Below are positions 12,291-23,609 of a DNA stretch of 64,000 bases, piece by piece. The notes beneath the pieces were generated by a model. The model had not been told where the DNA came from. It did not search any database and saw only the letters and a list, made by a program, of their open reading frames with translations. The position numbers and the translations under genes were made by a program. Numbering within the stretch: the first letter of the stretch is position 1; every line of letters starts with the position of its first letter. Source of the DNA: Solanum dulcamara (lineage: Eukaryota > Streptophyta > Magnoliopsida > Solanales > Solanaceae); contig NC_077243.1 in assembly GCF_947179165.1 (NCBI RefSeq), positions 34,286,001 through 34,350,000 on the forward strand. The letters run 5' to 3'.

Positions 12291-13035
12291 TGATATACCA
12301 CAAATATAATAAATTACAGTTGAAAATAAAAAAAAATGAAGAAAAATATATTCTGGCTAAGACGCAGATATCTCGCTTTTAAAAAGATTGAAGCCCACAG
12401 CGGCATAATCTACAACGATCCAGCAGTAATACTCTTGAATTGTCTCCTCCAGGATACAACAACCCAAAAACGTTGTACAACTCAAACAATACCGGATTAG
12501 TGGAAGAGCCAAAGCTCCACCATTATAACACCTTCCTTAAACATATAATCTCTCTTTTGTATGGTAATTAGTTGAAGACTTGAAATATTTTCTTTGTCTC
12601 AAATTTCTCTTTCACTACGCTAACCTCAATATATACACAATATAATACTTCTCATCTTTGTCCACTCTATAGTTTCTTTTTCATAACACAAAATAAGACC
12701 ATAACTATTTATATGTGAGAAATCCTTTCTTCCAATAAATATGAAGATTATGGATAGTAAATTGGGTAAATGAATGGTCAAAAAATTATATAAATTACAA
12801 TAATAATTAGGTAGAATAATGAGTGAAATAAGATATTTGATCTTAAAAGAATTATTGGGGAAATTTGAGCCACCTTTCTACCATTTACTCATGTGAGTAA
12901 TGAGGCATAAAATGCCATTACTCACTCACGTAATAAGGAAGAAACCTTGCTAAGGTGATGCAGCAAAGAGTGGAAGGTATGAGACACTTAATATATTATA
13001 AAATATAATATTAATATGTTGATATATCCCAAAAA
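12291..13035 (-). mobile_element. Ty1/copia-type LTR, copy 1
   Basis: About 745 bp closely matching 28563-29318 (shared landmarks: TACCACAAA...AATAAATTACAG, CGGCATAATCTACA, AACGTTGTACAACTCAAAC, GTGATGCAGCAAAGAGTGG). Its outer end reads TGATATACC. The other end is decayed (TTTTGGGATATATC where copy 2 has TGTTGGGATATATG). It is on the expected 3' side of the copia RT remnant at 27376-28440 if element B is removed. Confidence 0.6.
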
Positions 13036-13631
13036 TGTCCACTCATTTTAATATTATGATAAGAGAGTATTTCACAATTTAGTTGAAGGTATACTTTATG
13101 CATAATAAAAATGTGCTCTGCATTGAACCTTTACTTAGTAAAATAGTAAACTCTCTAGAGTCAGTAGTGATCGCAGACTAGAACTACGACTGCTTAAGAA
13201 AAATAGAGTATCATTCCTTACACACAACAATCAAGGTGTTGACATAAGCTTTCTTAGCCAGGATGTTATGGCCTTCTGCTATGCTGATTTTCATGAGTGT
13301 TTTTAAGTGTAAGCACATTCTCATAGAGAGCGGCCTATTTTCACACTCACATAGGTGAAATCTGTCAAGGGTGCTCTTGTAATTTTGACACCCCACTCAT
13401 ACGAGATAAAGACTTTCATTAAGAGTTGACAGATTCAACCTCCACAAATCATTATAGGATAAATGAACTCACATCATAGGGGGAGAGTAAAATTAAAATT
13501 AGTTCATTTTTAACGAGCCATCATATGATTCGTTTTTCCCATGGAATTTGGTTATATAATCTCTAGTCTCCAGGTTGGGTTTCCTCATAGATGACACTTG
13601 AAATTAACGACTTTAACTCATTCTCCTCGAT
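13036..13631 (-). mobile_element. Copia-region internal sequence left of element B
   Basis: Sequence between copia LTR copy 1 and element B's target duplication. It has a 61-codon - strand frame (13211-13396) without a recognisable domain. If B is excised it becomes contiguous with the RT/RNase H remnant at 27376, so it would be the 3' end of that element. This is inference from order and orientation, not from a protein match. Confidence 0.4.
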
Positions 13632-14460
13632 GTGCTAGTCACGATCTAATTTCTCAGGTCATGATGATGCCTACTATGACCCACTAGTAGGCAAGCCGAC
13701 TCATATCCCAAAACTGCGAGTAATGAGATCTCAGGGTAGAAGACCAGCAATTTAATCTAAAATAGTAAAGCAATATCAGGAGCATACAAGAACAAGAGAA
13801 AGCAACTAAATATATATATATAACAAAAAAGGATCCCATCCAGAACCTGGAAGTCACATGTACAGAGCTACTAGTAAAAATAGTACAAGTCCAAAAAGTG
13901 GGCCATGGAAACAAAGCCGTCTAACAAAGAAAAAAACAGGAAAAATATATATATAGAGGGAGACAAAAAAATCCAGGACACAAAGTGTTCACCCTCGTCT
14001 CCAATCACGACCGTACTTGGCTCGATTCAAACCCAGTAGCTAGTACTTGGACTTGCATCAAAAAAATACCTAGTAGGCATTATAGGGTGACTAAGAAAGA
14101 TAAGCAAAAGTAAACTAAAATGCGAGTAAAAGATCACAACCAAAGACGGGGCAAGAAGTAAATATAGGTATGTATACGAGTATACTAGCAAACAAAGAGA
14201 AACAATCCAATTAACTCCGCTGGTCTCCCATAAACCTGACGGGTACGCTCAAGTTGAATAAAGAGTAACCACCTGCACAGACTCCCATAAGCCTGGAAAA
14301 TACCAGAATAACTGAAAGAAAATGAACAGAACCAAAGGATTTCAATAATATCACCATTTCACAGACTTGAACCGAACTATTTCCAAACTTAATACCTCAA
14401 CCACTGCTGAGAGTAGATGAAGACTTAAACCGAAGATTCATCAGGGAATTAGATATTCAA

Positions 14461-14700
14461 CCACGTGCAAGATGGACCACGAAATACAATCGGGTAATGT
14501 AGCTAATTAGTCGACATGAGTAGGCTAGACCATGGACTTTAACCGGTTATCTCTAGCCAAAGGTCGATCACGGGTAAGCTAGACTGTGGACTTTAACCAG
14601 ATATCTAAAGGTAGGAAGCTTGAACACATGTATGATAGACCACGAACTTTGATCGGGCATCTGTAGCTAAGGGATTGGACCAAATTAGAATCAGCGACAA
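14461..14700. repeat. Degenerate ~58-bp tandem repeat in element B 3' LTR
   Basis: About four copies of a unit with TAGACCACGGACTTTAACC-like text followed by GGTATCT and TAGC.AAGG. It lies in the 0.9-kb segment missing from the 5' LTR and from the inverted arm, so the repeat-bearing region was lost there. Confidence 0.5.
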
Positions 14701-15769
14701 ACCGTGTGTCAGGGGAAGTACCCCCAAGCCGAGTGTCATTAATGTATCACTCTAGCCCGAATCGAATATAACTCAAATCACCTAGCAAAGTTCCAAAATC
14801 AAGAACCGAGCGATACAGAACCAATAATAGGATAGGGCATTATGGAGGTAAGGTCAAAAGTTGATTTACTGTCTACCTAAAGCTCAGACTATCAGACTCT
14901 AGTCTGCTATATCATTCTATAGGGAGCTAACCTTCGAAATGACGTAGGAGAAGTTCTAAGGCCCAACGGCACAAAACTAGTACAAGTCTTGGGAAATCAC
15001 TAGTCTAAGCCTAGACTAAGGCCCAACATGCTTCCGCTGCATATAACCACAGGCACAATATTCATCACAGGATAGGAACAACCAACAACCACAGGAGTCA
15101 TGCTTAAATAGTCTAACAATTTCTCAAAAATAGCACCTATGGCATGGGATCTAGGAATTTAGCTTGCTTGATACCTAAACCCCTCCAAACTCATACAATT
15201 CCATATACAATTGCCTAAACATGCTCAGTCTAATGAGGGAAAAATCATAGCCTACCTATAAACCGACAGCACACGCTCCAACTCATGAAATCAAAGCCTT
15301 TCCCTTTCGAGCAGCCTCTGAATACTGCCATGATATTAATAATAGAATCATAATGTTAATAGGATCATGATGACACTAAAATTATCGACTTCGGAGATGG
15401 GCCAATTTTGGCGTTGAAAATTAGGAATTGTGGAATCCACTCTATAGCTCACTAAATTGACTCCACGGCTAGGATCCAACTACTACCCCTAGCTCATGTT
15501 CTAAAAAGGAACGTAATTCACGCACCAAATAAGCCCCAATCCTAACATACATTCATGATCAACTACAAGCTCAAGAATACTAAAAACACAAGAAAAAGGA
15601 GAAATTACCTCAAAGGAAGCCTCAACTCCTAATTCTGAACCCACCGCTGGGTTCCCCTACAATATCTATTTAAGTAAGCCTTTTGAATCGCCTAAGAATT
15701 GAAGGAGAAATCCAACCTTGAAACTTGATATAAAATTTTAAAAATGAGTCTTAAGAACAACCCTTAGGT

Positions 15770-15970
15770 GTTGCTTTAGTGACTACCCAGAGATCGCCTA
15801 AGCGACACCCACCTAAAAGGCAGGCATCGCTTTACCGACCCCTGGTCACTTAAGCGACTAGTTTAGAGACAAGGCTATTGCTTAAGCGACACCTGCCCAA
15901 ATGGGCTGGTCGCTTTAGGAAACTCTTGGCCACTTTAGCGACCAAGGGTCACTTAAGTGACGACACCAGA
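15770..15970. repeat. TCGCTTAAGCGA-type palindrome array
   Basis: Repeated short palindromes of TCGCTTAAGCGA, TCGCTTTAGCGA and GTCACTTAAGTGAC type, roughly six to eight degenerate units in 200 bp. The same array recurs at 20490-20690 and 26515-26720. Each is preceded (in LTR sense) by a GCACCAG..CTGGTGC hairpin. Confidence 0.7.
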
Positions 15971-16657
15971 CACAGCTGGTGCAAGAAAGAGCTTAGCATG
16001 CTAAATCCTCTAATAGGGTGCTCGGGATTCATTCAGAACCCTATGCGCGCAAATGAGATATGCTACTCCACCAAACTCAACATTCCGAACTTAGTGGCGT
16101 ATTCAAAATTCCCATACAAGTTCATTTTAATAAAAAGTGGGTCACACACCCAAGTGCGATTTTGAGACTATTTCCACAATAGGCCTCAGGATTAAATCAA
16201 AAGCCTCGGGAAGCGAAAAAATGGTCCTTCTAGAGTAAAATCGACATTCCAGAGCTAACCATGCTTTTAGAATTTTTATTAGAGTGTATTTTCAAAGAAT
16301 GTTGACCAAAGTCAACTATAGACTAAATTTCAAAGGCAAAAGTGTCAAATGGTCATAAACTCATACTAATTTCATCGATACTTATGTCGACCACACTACT
16401 AGCATAATTTGGCCATTTCAGAGTTGATGGAACCGTCAGAATTTTTTTCTTAGGTCGTTTTCTTAAAGTTATCACCGAATCCAACTTTTCAAGTTATTAA
16501 AGCTCCAAAATAGAAAAATGAGCCTAAAACCCAAATGAATGATCAGGCAATCGAATAGTCAGTGCCAGGAAGTCATACATAACTTGGGGTTGCTACAGGA
16601 ATGGTCTAAATGATGGAATAAATGCTTTATTCAGAAATGACCTGGAGGGTCATTACA

Positions 16658-18083
16658 ACATCCACTACTAAAAGAGCTTTCATCTGCAAAATTAAGAGTC
16701 AAGAAGTACTTAAAGGCTTAAATAAGCCAGGGAATTGTACCCACATATAATGCTCGGTCTCCCAGAAAGACTCCTCGACTGGACGATGCCTCCAACAGAC
16801 TTTAACCATCATAGAAATTGCTCTGGAATGTAATTTTCTGACATCTCTAGCCAAAATAGCAACTGCTTCTCAATATAGCTCAAATGATCATCAAGTCAAC
16901 CGCATCATAATGAAGCACAACAGACTTATCTAGAATATACCTATGCAGCATCAAAATATAGAAAATCAGATGAATAGCTGAAAAGGCCGAGAGCAAAGCT
17001 AACTCATATGCAACCTTGCCAACTGTCCTCAATATCTCAAAAGGGATAATATACCTGGGGCTAAGCTTTCCCCCTTCGAAATCCCATTACGCCTTTCATG
17101 GGCGATACACTGAGGAATACTTTGTCACCAATGGCTAACCTCAATGATTGACGCCTATGATCTGTATAGCTCCGATGTCTACTCTGAGCTGTCCTGAGCC
17201 TATCTTAAATCACCCTCACATGATTTAAGGCCTCCTACATCAGGTTTGTACCGCACGGCCTGGGCTCCATAGACTCAAACAAACCAAATAGAGAGCGACA
17301 ACGCCTACCATATAAGGCCTCAAATGGGGCTATCTGAATATTGAAGTGGTAGATGTTGTTGTACGCAAACTCCACCAAGGGCAAGAGTTTATCCCACTTA
17401 CCTCCAAAATCCATAACACAAGCCCACAATATATCCTCGAGAACCTATATTGTACGCTCTGACTGACCATCAGTCTGTAGGTGGAAAGTTGTAATAAGGT
17501 CGATACGGGTACCCAGCTTCTCCTAAAAAGTACTCCAAAATATAGATGTGAATTGTGAGCCCCTGTCTGTGATAATAGAAACTGGCACACCATGAAGACG
17601 AATCATCTCCCTAATGTAGATATGGGCTAACCTCTCAGTGATGTATGAAGTGTGAATGGGAAAGAAGTATGTTGACTTAGTCAATCAATCCACGATGACC
17701 CATATACTATCAGGACCACGGAAAGTGCGAGGCAGCCCTATAATGAAATCCATAGTGATCCGCTACCACTTCCACTCGAGAATGGGTAATCTCTATAGCT
17801 CGCCACCAGGCCTCAAATGCTCGTCCTTAACCTGATAAAAACTCAAACAATGCGACACATAATCCATAATATCTCTCCTTATACCTCTCCACCAATAGTA
17901 CTACCTTAAGTCGTGATATATCTTAGCGGTGCCCGAATGGATAGAATATCCGGAATCATGGGCCTTGTTAAGGATCAACTGAATCAAACCCCCAACTCTT
18001 AGAACACAAAAAAGGCCACCAAACCTCAAAAACCCATCTGAATCTAAGGTATCCAAATCGATGTCACCTCCCAAAACTCAATC
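16658..18083 (-). pseudogene. Element B integrase remnant
   Basis: Integrase inserts element cDNA into the host chromosome. Reading down the - strand with frame changes, I see a core region with GVPVSII.DRGSQFT near 17570-17590, QTDGQSE near 17465, [18 protein letters not shown] (17235-17429 frame) and ALYGRRCRS. After that come the C-terminal GPY/F-like stretch (SPRYI.PFEIL...GKVAYELAL, about 17000-17090) and a chromodomain-like tail VKVCWRHRPVEESFWE near 16760-16820. The order is that of plant chromoviruses. Multiple in-frame stops and shifts make it non-functional. The PPT-like stretch follows at about 16658-16675. Confidence 0.8.
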
Positions 18084-18990
18084 TCACAATGCAACTAACT
18101 CCTCATCCTCAAATTTACGGCTGTAAATGCGTTTAAACAGAGATGAATGAGCTCCTACATAAGCTAACACACACCAAAAATTAGAGATATCAAGTCGAAT
18201 CATCCGATTAGCTAAGGACTGGATGTCCAAAGCTAATGGTCGCTCCACAATAAAAAGAAAGGCTAGACTACCCATACTTACCCCCTGTCGACTCAAGGTG
18301 TCTACTACTACATTCGCCTTGCATGAATGTAGAGAATAAAAAGGTCATAGTCCTTCAGAATCTCAATCCAGTGGCGCTTCCTCGAATTAAGATCCCTCTA
18401 GCTCATAATGTACTGATAGCTTCTGTGATCAGTGTAGATCTTAGACCGAACTCCATACCAATAGTGCCTAGAGATCTTAAGCATAAAATCTACCTGTGCC
18501 AACTCTAAGTCATGAGTGGGGTAGTTACGCTCATGTAGCTTAAGCCGCCTCGATGCATAAGTAGTAATTCGGCCTTACTATATCAGTACACAACCTAAAC
18601 CAACGCCGGATGCATCGCAATAAATGGTGAATTCCTCGCCCTCAACTAGAAGAGTCCATATAAGAGCGGTGCTAATCAACTCCTTGAGCCTTAGAAAGCT
18701 CCTCTCACACTCCCCCGATTACACAAATGGGACATCCTAATGAGTCAATAGAGTTAGAGGTGCCGCTATAGTAGAAAACCCCTCAAAAAAGCGTCTGTAG
18801 TACCCTTCCAATCAATGAAGCTATGAATCTTAGTCATAGAGGTGGGTCTGGCACAATCACAAATAGCCTCAATCTTCATCGAATCCACCATAATGCCATT
18901 CTTGGACACCACGTGCCCTAAGAATGTTACGAAATCAATCCAAAACTCATACTTTGAAAACTTGGCATAAAGCCGCTTCTCTCTCAAAGT
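18084..18990 (-). pseudogene. Element B RT connection and RNase H remnant
   Basis: RNase H degrades the RNA template during reverse transcription. The - strand frame 18766-18987 reads LYAKFSKYEFW...FLGHVVSKNGI, the conserved RT-thumb/RNase H junction of gypsy elements. About 400 bp on, LNSRKRHWIEILKDYD followed by LYIHARRM marks the RNase H end (usually LNLRQRRWLELLKDYD...YHPGKANVVADALS). Then MSRQGVSMGSLAF (18084-18296 frame) leads to the integrase zinc-binding part. It is frameshifted in several places. The direct neighbours are RT (upstream) and integrase. Confidence 0.75.
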
Positions 18991-19669
18991 TTAGAGTACC
19001 ACTCTTAAATGCTACTTATGCTCCTCCTAGCTCTGCGAGTATACTAGAATGTCATCGATTAAGACTATAAAGAATGAGTCTAAGTATGACCTAAACACCC
19101 GGGTCATCAAGTCCATGAATGCGGAAGGAGCATTATTCAACCAAAAAGATATCACCAAGAACTTATAGTGGACATAACGAGTCCTAAATATGGTTTTAGA
19201 GATGTCTGCTGCCCTAATCCTCAACTAGTGGTAGCCGGATCTCAGATCGATCTTAGAAAATACCACGACACCTTGAAGCTGGTCTTATAGGTCATTAATC
19301 CTAGGCATGGGGTAATGATTCTTTATCGTCACCTTGTTCAACTGCCTGTAATCGATGTACATCCGCATAGTATCATCCTTCTTCTTAACAAACAGGAATA
19401 GGGCACCCTAAGGTGATACACTAGGATGAATGATTCTTATCCAAGAGATTTTGAAGATGAACAATGAGCTTCTTGAGCTCTATAGGGGATATACGGTATG
19501 GTGGGATGGAAATAGGATGAGTACCCAGGTTTACATCAATAGAGACGTCAATATCATAGTCAGGAGGAAGGCCAGGTAGATTGGCAGAAAACACATCTGC
19601 AAACTCTCGGACTATAGGTACTGAATTAATTGTAGGGCCCTCACTACTCATATCTCTAACACAAGCCAA
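18991..19669 (-). pseudogene. Element B reverse transcriptase remnant
   Basis: RT copies the element RNA into DNA. The N-terminal part (19421-19669) has EFADVFSANLPGLPPDYDIDVSID...PISIPPYRISPIELKKL, the usual gypsy RT lead-in. The finger region (19225-19420) is interrupted by stops. The palm frame (19027-19224) has [30 protein letters not shown] and the catalytic LIDDILVYS (normally FIDDILIYS) near 19040-19065, so the two catalytic aspartates are retained although the gene is broken. The phrasing of these motifs matches chromoviruses of the Tekay/Del type. Confidence 0.85.
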
Positions 19670-19978
19670 GGATGAAAAACACCCGCTAGAAACTAACTTC
19701 TAGGCCAGAACAAAAGTGATCACCCCAACTGGCGTGCGACTACAAGAGCCCTGCCACACCACTGGTGGAATACCAAGCATGGCTAAGGTAATGGTCTTGG
19801 CATAACAATCAAAGACCGTACAGTGAGGGGATAACCATTCCATGCCCAGAATCAAATCAAAATCCACCATGTCAAGTTAAATAAGATCACCTCTAGTGTC
19901 ACGTCCCTGAATAGTCACCATATAGGATCTCAAGACCTGATCCACTACTAAAAAAATCACCTACCGGGGTCGAAACCA
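19670..19978 (-). pseudogene. Element B protease C-terminal remnant, cut by palindrome
   Basis: Aspartic protease that processes the polyprotein. Visible on the - strand: VSTPVGDF, then (after a one-base shift) LVVDQVLRSYMVTIQGRDTRGDL, then LDMVDFDLILGMEWLSPH and AMLGIPPVVWQGS. The catalytic DPGST segment that should precede VSTPVGD is absent here, because the inverted arm joins at about 19979. A piece of it (STSILFD) lies on the opposite strand at 23592-23612. So the gene is split and partly deleted at the palindrome edge. Confidence 0.8.
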
Positions 19979-21937
19979 TTGGAGCTTTTATAACTTGAAA
20001 ATTTGGCTTCGGTCATAACTTCAGAAAAATAACCTCAGAACAGAATTTTGACATTTCCATTAGCTTCGGAATAGCCAAATTAGGCTACTAGCGTGGTCGG
20101 CATAAGTATTGAGGAAATTAGTACGAGTTTAGAACCATTTGGCGCTTTTTCCTTCGAAATTTGGCCTATAGTTGACTTTGGTCAACATTCTTGAAAAACA
20201 TGCTTAGATGAAAATTCTGACAGCGTGGTTAGCTCTAAAATATTGAGTTTGGTCTAGAATGACTATTTGTTTGCTTCCAGAAGCTTTCGATCGAATCCCG
20301 TGGCCCATTGTGAAAATAGGCTCAAAATGGTACTCGGGTATGGGACCCACTTTTTATTAAAATGACCTCGTATGAAAATTTTGAATGTGCCATATCTCAT
20401 TTGTGCGTAGGGGGTTCCGAACAAATCCCGAGTACCCCACCGAAGAATTGGCATGCTAAGCTCTTTCGTGCACCAGTTGTGTCTGGTGCCATCGCTTAAG
20501 CAACACCTGGTCGTTAAAGCGAGTGCCGCTAAAGTGACCAACCCATTTGGGTGAGTGTCTTTTAATCGATAACCCTATCGTTAAAGTGACTAGTCGCTTA
20601 ATCCACCAAAGCAACCAGGCATCGCTAAAGTGATGCCTATCTTTTGGGTAGGTGTTGCTTAAGCGATCGCCGGGTGGTCGCTAAAGCGACACCTGAGGGT
20701 TATTCTTAAGACTCATTTTTTTAATTTTAAATCAAGTTTCAAAGTTGGATTTCTCCTTCAATTCTTGGGCGATTTGGTAGATTCAAAAGGCTTACTTGCA
20801 TAGATTTTCGAGGGGAACCCAGTGGTGGGTTAAAAATTAGGAGTTGAGTCTTTCTTTGATATAATTTCTCCTTTTTCCTGTGTTTTTAGTGTTCTTGAGC
20901 TTGTAGTTGATCATGAATGCATGTTAGGTTTGGGGCTTGTTTGTTCCGTGAATTGTGTTCCTTCTTGGAACATAAGCTCGGGGTAGTAGTTAAAGCCTAG
21001 TCTCACAGCCAATTCTTTGAGCTATGGAGCGGGTCTCACAATTCCCGATTTTCAACTCTGAAATTGGTCCATCTTTAAACTCTATAATTTTAGTGTCATG
21101 ACGATTATATTGACATTGTGATTCTATTGTTACTAGCGTGGCAGCATTCGAAGAACACTCAAAAGGGAAAAAATCCAGTTTTGTGAGTTGGAGCGCATGC
21201 AGTCGGCCTACATGTATGATACAATTTTCCCCTCATTAAACTGAGCATGCTTAGGCAACTGTATATTGAATTATATGAGTTTGGAGGGGTTTGGGTGTCG
21301 AGCATGCTAAATCCTAGACCCCATGCCGTAGGTGCTATTTTTGGGAAATTATTAGATTGCTTAAGTATGACTCCTGTGGTTGTTGGTTGTTCCTATCGTG
21401 TGATGAATATTGTGCCTGTGGTTATATGCAGCGGAAGCATGTTGGGCCTTAGTCTAGGCTTAGACTAGTAATTGCCTTAGACTTGCGCTAGTTTGGTGAC
21501 TTGCATCTATTTTTGTGATGCAGGTCCGAGTACTAGCTATCGGCATTGATTCGAGCCAGCTACAGTTATGATCGGAGATGAGGGTGAACACATTGCGTCC
21601 TGGATTTTCCCTTCTCCCTCTAAATATACATTCTGCCTGTCATTTGCTTTTTGAGACAACTTTGTTTCTGTGGTCCACTTTTGGGACTTGTACTCTTTTT
21701 ACTTGTAGCTATGTATATGTGACTTCTAGGTTCTGGGAGGGATCATTTTTGGTTGTATATATATTTAGTTGCTTTCGCCCATTTATGTATGTTCCTGATA
21801 TTGGTTTACTGATTTAGATTAAATTACTGGTCTTCTACCCTGGCATCCCATTACTCATAGTTTCGGGATATGGGTCAGTTTACCTACTAGTGGGCCATTG
21901 TAAGATCCATCATTACCTGAGAAATTGGGTTGTGAAA
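19979..21937 (+). mobile_element. Inverted copy of element B 5' LTR (left arm)
   Basis: A + strand LTR lacking about its first 150 bp, joined directly to the protease remnant at 19979. It matches the 5' LTR in the right arm much better than it matches the 3' LTR: in a ~165-bp comparison I counted one difference against the 5' LTR and about 18 plus a 9-bp indel against the 3' LTR. It shares the ~0.9-kb deletion of the 5' LTR. Confidence 0.85.
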
Positions 21938-21940
21938 AGT

Positions 21941-21952
21941 TGGTATCAAAGC
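21941..21952 (+). other. Primer-binding site, left arm
   Basis: TGGTATCAAAGC, one mismatch from TGGTATCAGAGC, placed just after the LTR end TTGTGAAAAGT. It mirrors the right-arm PBS at 25251-25262. Confidence 0.8.
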
Positions 21953-22133
21953 TCCAAGTTCACCGATCTCACTTGTATAGAGGTAACATCTAGTAGAGTC
22001 CTGCAGATCAGCATGAAGACGTCCGTGACTTATCTACAGGATGTCTTTAGAAACGTGTCTCTTTTATATCGCTGTCATCCAGTGTGTGTCTTGTTGGTTT
22101 CTGAAAATCTCACTTGTTCCACTCTTTTATAGG

Positions 22134-23609
22134 ATGGGTCGCACGTGCACTAGATGTAGAGGCCGACTACGAGGTCATGCCAGAGCTGCAACACAATATC
22201 AAGATCGAGAGAAGACTTTGGATTCAGAGGTGGAGCTACTAGTAGCTCCAATATATCGGCAGTCAATGGGCCCAGGACCAGCCCAGCCACCGCCCGTGCC
22301 AGACGCAGCTACAGACTTGCAAGAGATGTTCGCCTAGATTTTGGTTGCCATTAGGGGTATGCGGCAGGCCTTATCTCCAGCCGATCCAGTGGTGCAAGAC
22401 CTGTTTGCACTAGAGGCACAAATCAATCAGTAGCCACTGGCAACCGCCACTTATTCGGATAATTTAGAGGGCCTCATACTGCTTAGGGAGCAGAAGATGC
22501 TCGGGGTGTTCCTTACACTATCATCGTCGAGGTTTTCTAAGGCTATAGGTGAGGATGCCCACGAGTTTCTACTTACTTTCCATGAGCAGCTGCAGATCTT
22601 GGGTCTAGTGGAGTTGAGAGAAGCCAAATTCAATGGCTATAAGCTTGACGGTCCTGCCCGGCAATGGGTGAGTACATATTTGGAGACTAGGTCAGTTGGG
22701 TCTCCACCAATCACATAGGCTAAGTTTTCAGAGGCCTTCTTGGCCTAGTTTATTCCCAAGAGCATCATAGATCAGCTCTAAGATCAGTTTTCATGATTGG
22801 AGCAGGCCTCTATGATTGTATTAGAGTACGAGGCCTGATTCCACGAGCTCTCCAGGCATGCCGCTATGATATTACCCATAGAAGAGGAGAGAGTTTGGTG
22901 CTTCGTTAGGGGATTGAGACTCCAGTTGCAGATAGAGACTCGATCTTTACTCTCAGTGGGCCGCTCATTTTTGGAGGTGGTAGACCATGCCCGCACACTC
23001 GATCAGCTCTATTGCGATGCCCAATAGGGCTGCGATAAGAGAGATAGGTAGGAGGATAGTCATAATGCGCGCCTCTTTGGGAGTCCTATGATAGATCTCA
23101 CTAGAGATTTCAGTTGGGCCAGTCTAGCCGCCCTTTCCAGGGCTCTCTTCAGACTTTAGGGGGTGATCAACACCATTAGTTTGACTGTAGTGTCGATCCA
23201 AGTCAAGGATGAGGTGGTTCATAGATGGGTTCTTTCGACCGAGGTGACTGACCTCCATCTTTCAGCCGACATTCCCAAGGGTGCTATGAGTGCGGGCTGC
23301 TAGATCATTGGTCTGGTGAGTGCCCCCAGCGCAGCATAGCCTTACCAGCTCCACAACCAAGTCGACCCACTCCAGCACTAGCACTAGCACTTCCAGTTAG
23401 AGGTGGAGGCCAGGGCCAGGATTGCAGGTAGTCATCAGGGTGAATGGAGAGGTCCCAAGGAAGGCAAGTCAAGAGGCAAAGTCAATGCGCAGAGTAGAGG
23501 AGCTCAGACCCACTTCTATGCATCTCCCACTAAAGTAGAGGCTGAGGCCTTAGACAATATAATTACAAGTACAATTTTATTATGCCATCAGTCTACATCC
23601 ATTTTATTT
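22134..23609 (+). pseudogene. gag: gag (and protease start) remnant, left arm
   Basis: The probable start ATG at 22134 opens MGRTCTRCRGRLRGHARAA, an arginine-rich gypsy gag start. The capsid-like part includes MLGVFLTLSSSRFSKAIGED and FLLTFHEQLQILGLVELREA (22497-22718 frame). A CCHC zinc knuckle CYECGLLDHWSGEC is at 23282-23323, in another frame. The end reads HFYASP...LLCHQSTSILFD, the protease lead-in just before the DPGST site. In-frame stops fall at 22335, 22431, 22716, 22746, 22779, 22794, 22836, 23025, 23049 and 23157. All but 22779 are shared with the right arm. Nucleocapsid/capsid assembly function is lost. Confidence 0.85.

Larger units (their letters stand above)
13637..16657 (-). 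mobile_element. Element B, 3' LTR
   Basis: About 3.02 kb. The right edge is the LTR start (complement of TGTAATGACCCTCC) next to a PPT-like stretch containing AGTAGTGGATGT on the - strand. The left edge ends at the GTGCT duplication. It is about 0.9 kb longer than the 5' LTR because it has an extra segment at about 14065-14960. Confidence 0.8.

Noticed and set aside
12149..12382. 77-codon ORF near the copia LTR
   Set aside because: It crosses the LTR boundary and is not open in the matching copy at 28560.
22041..22337. 98-codon ORF and its mirror at 24866-25162 as conserved genes
   Set aside because: They are mirror copies of one gag start within the palindrome and end at a shared premature stop. 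Their conservation is due to duplication, not selection.
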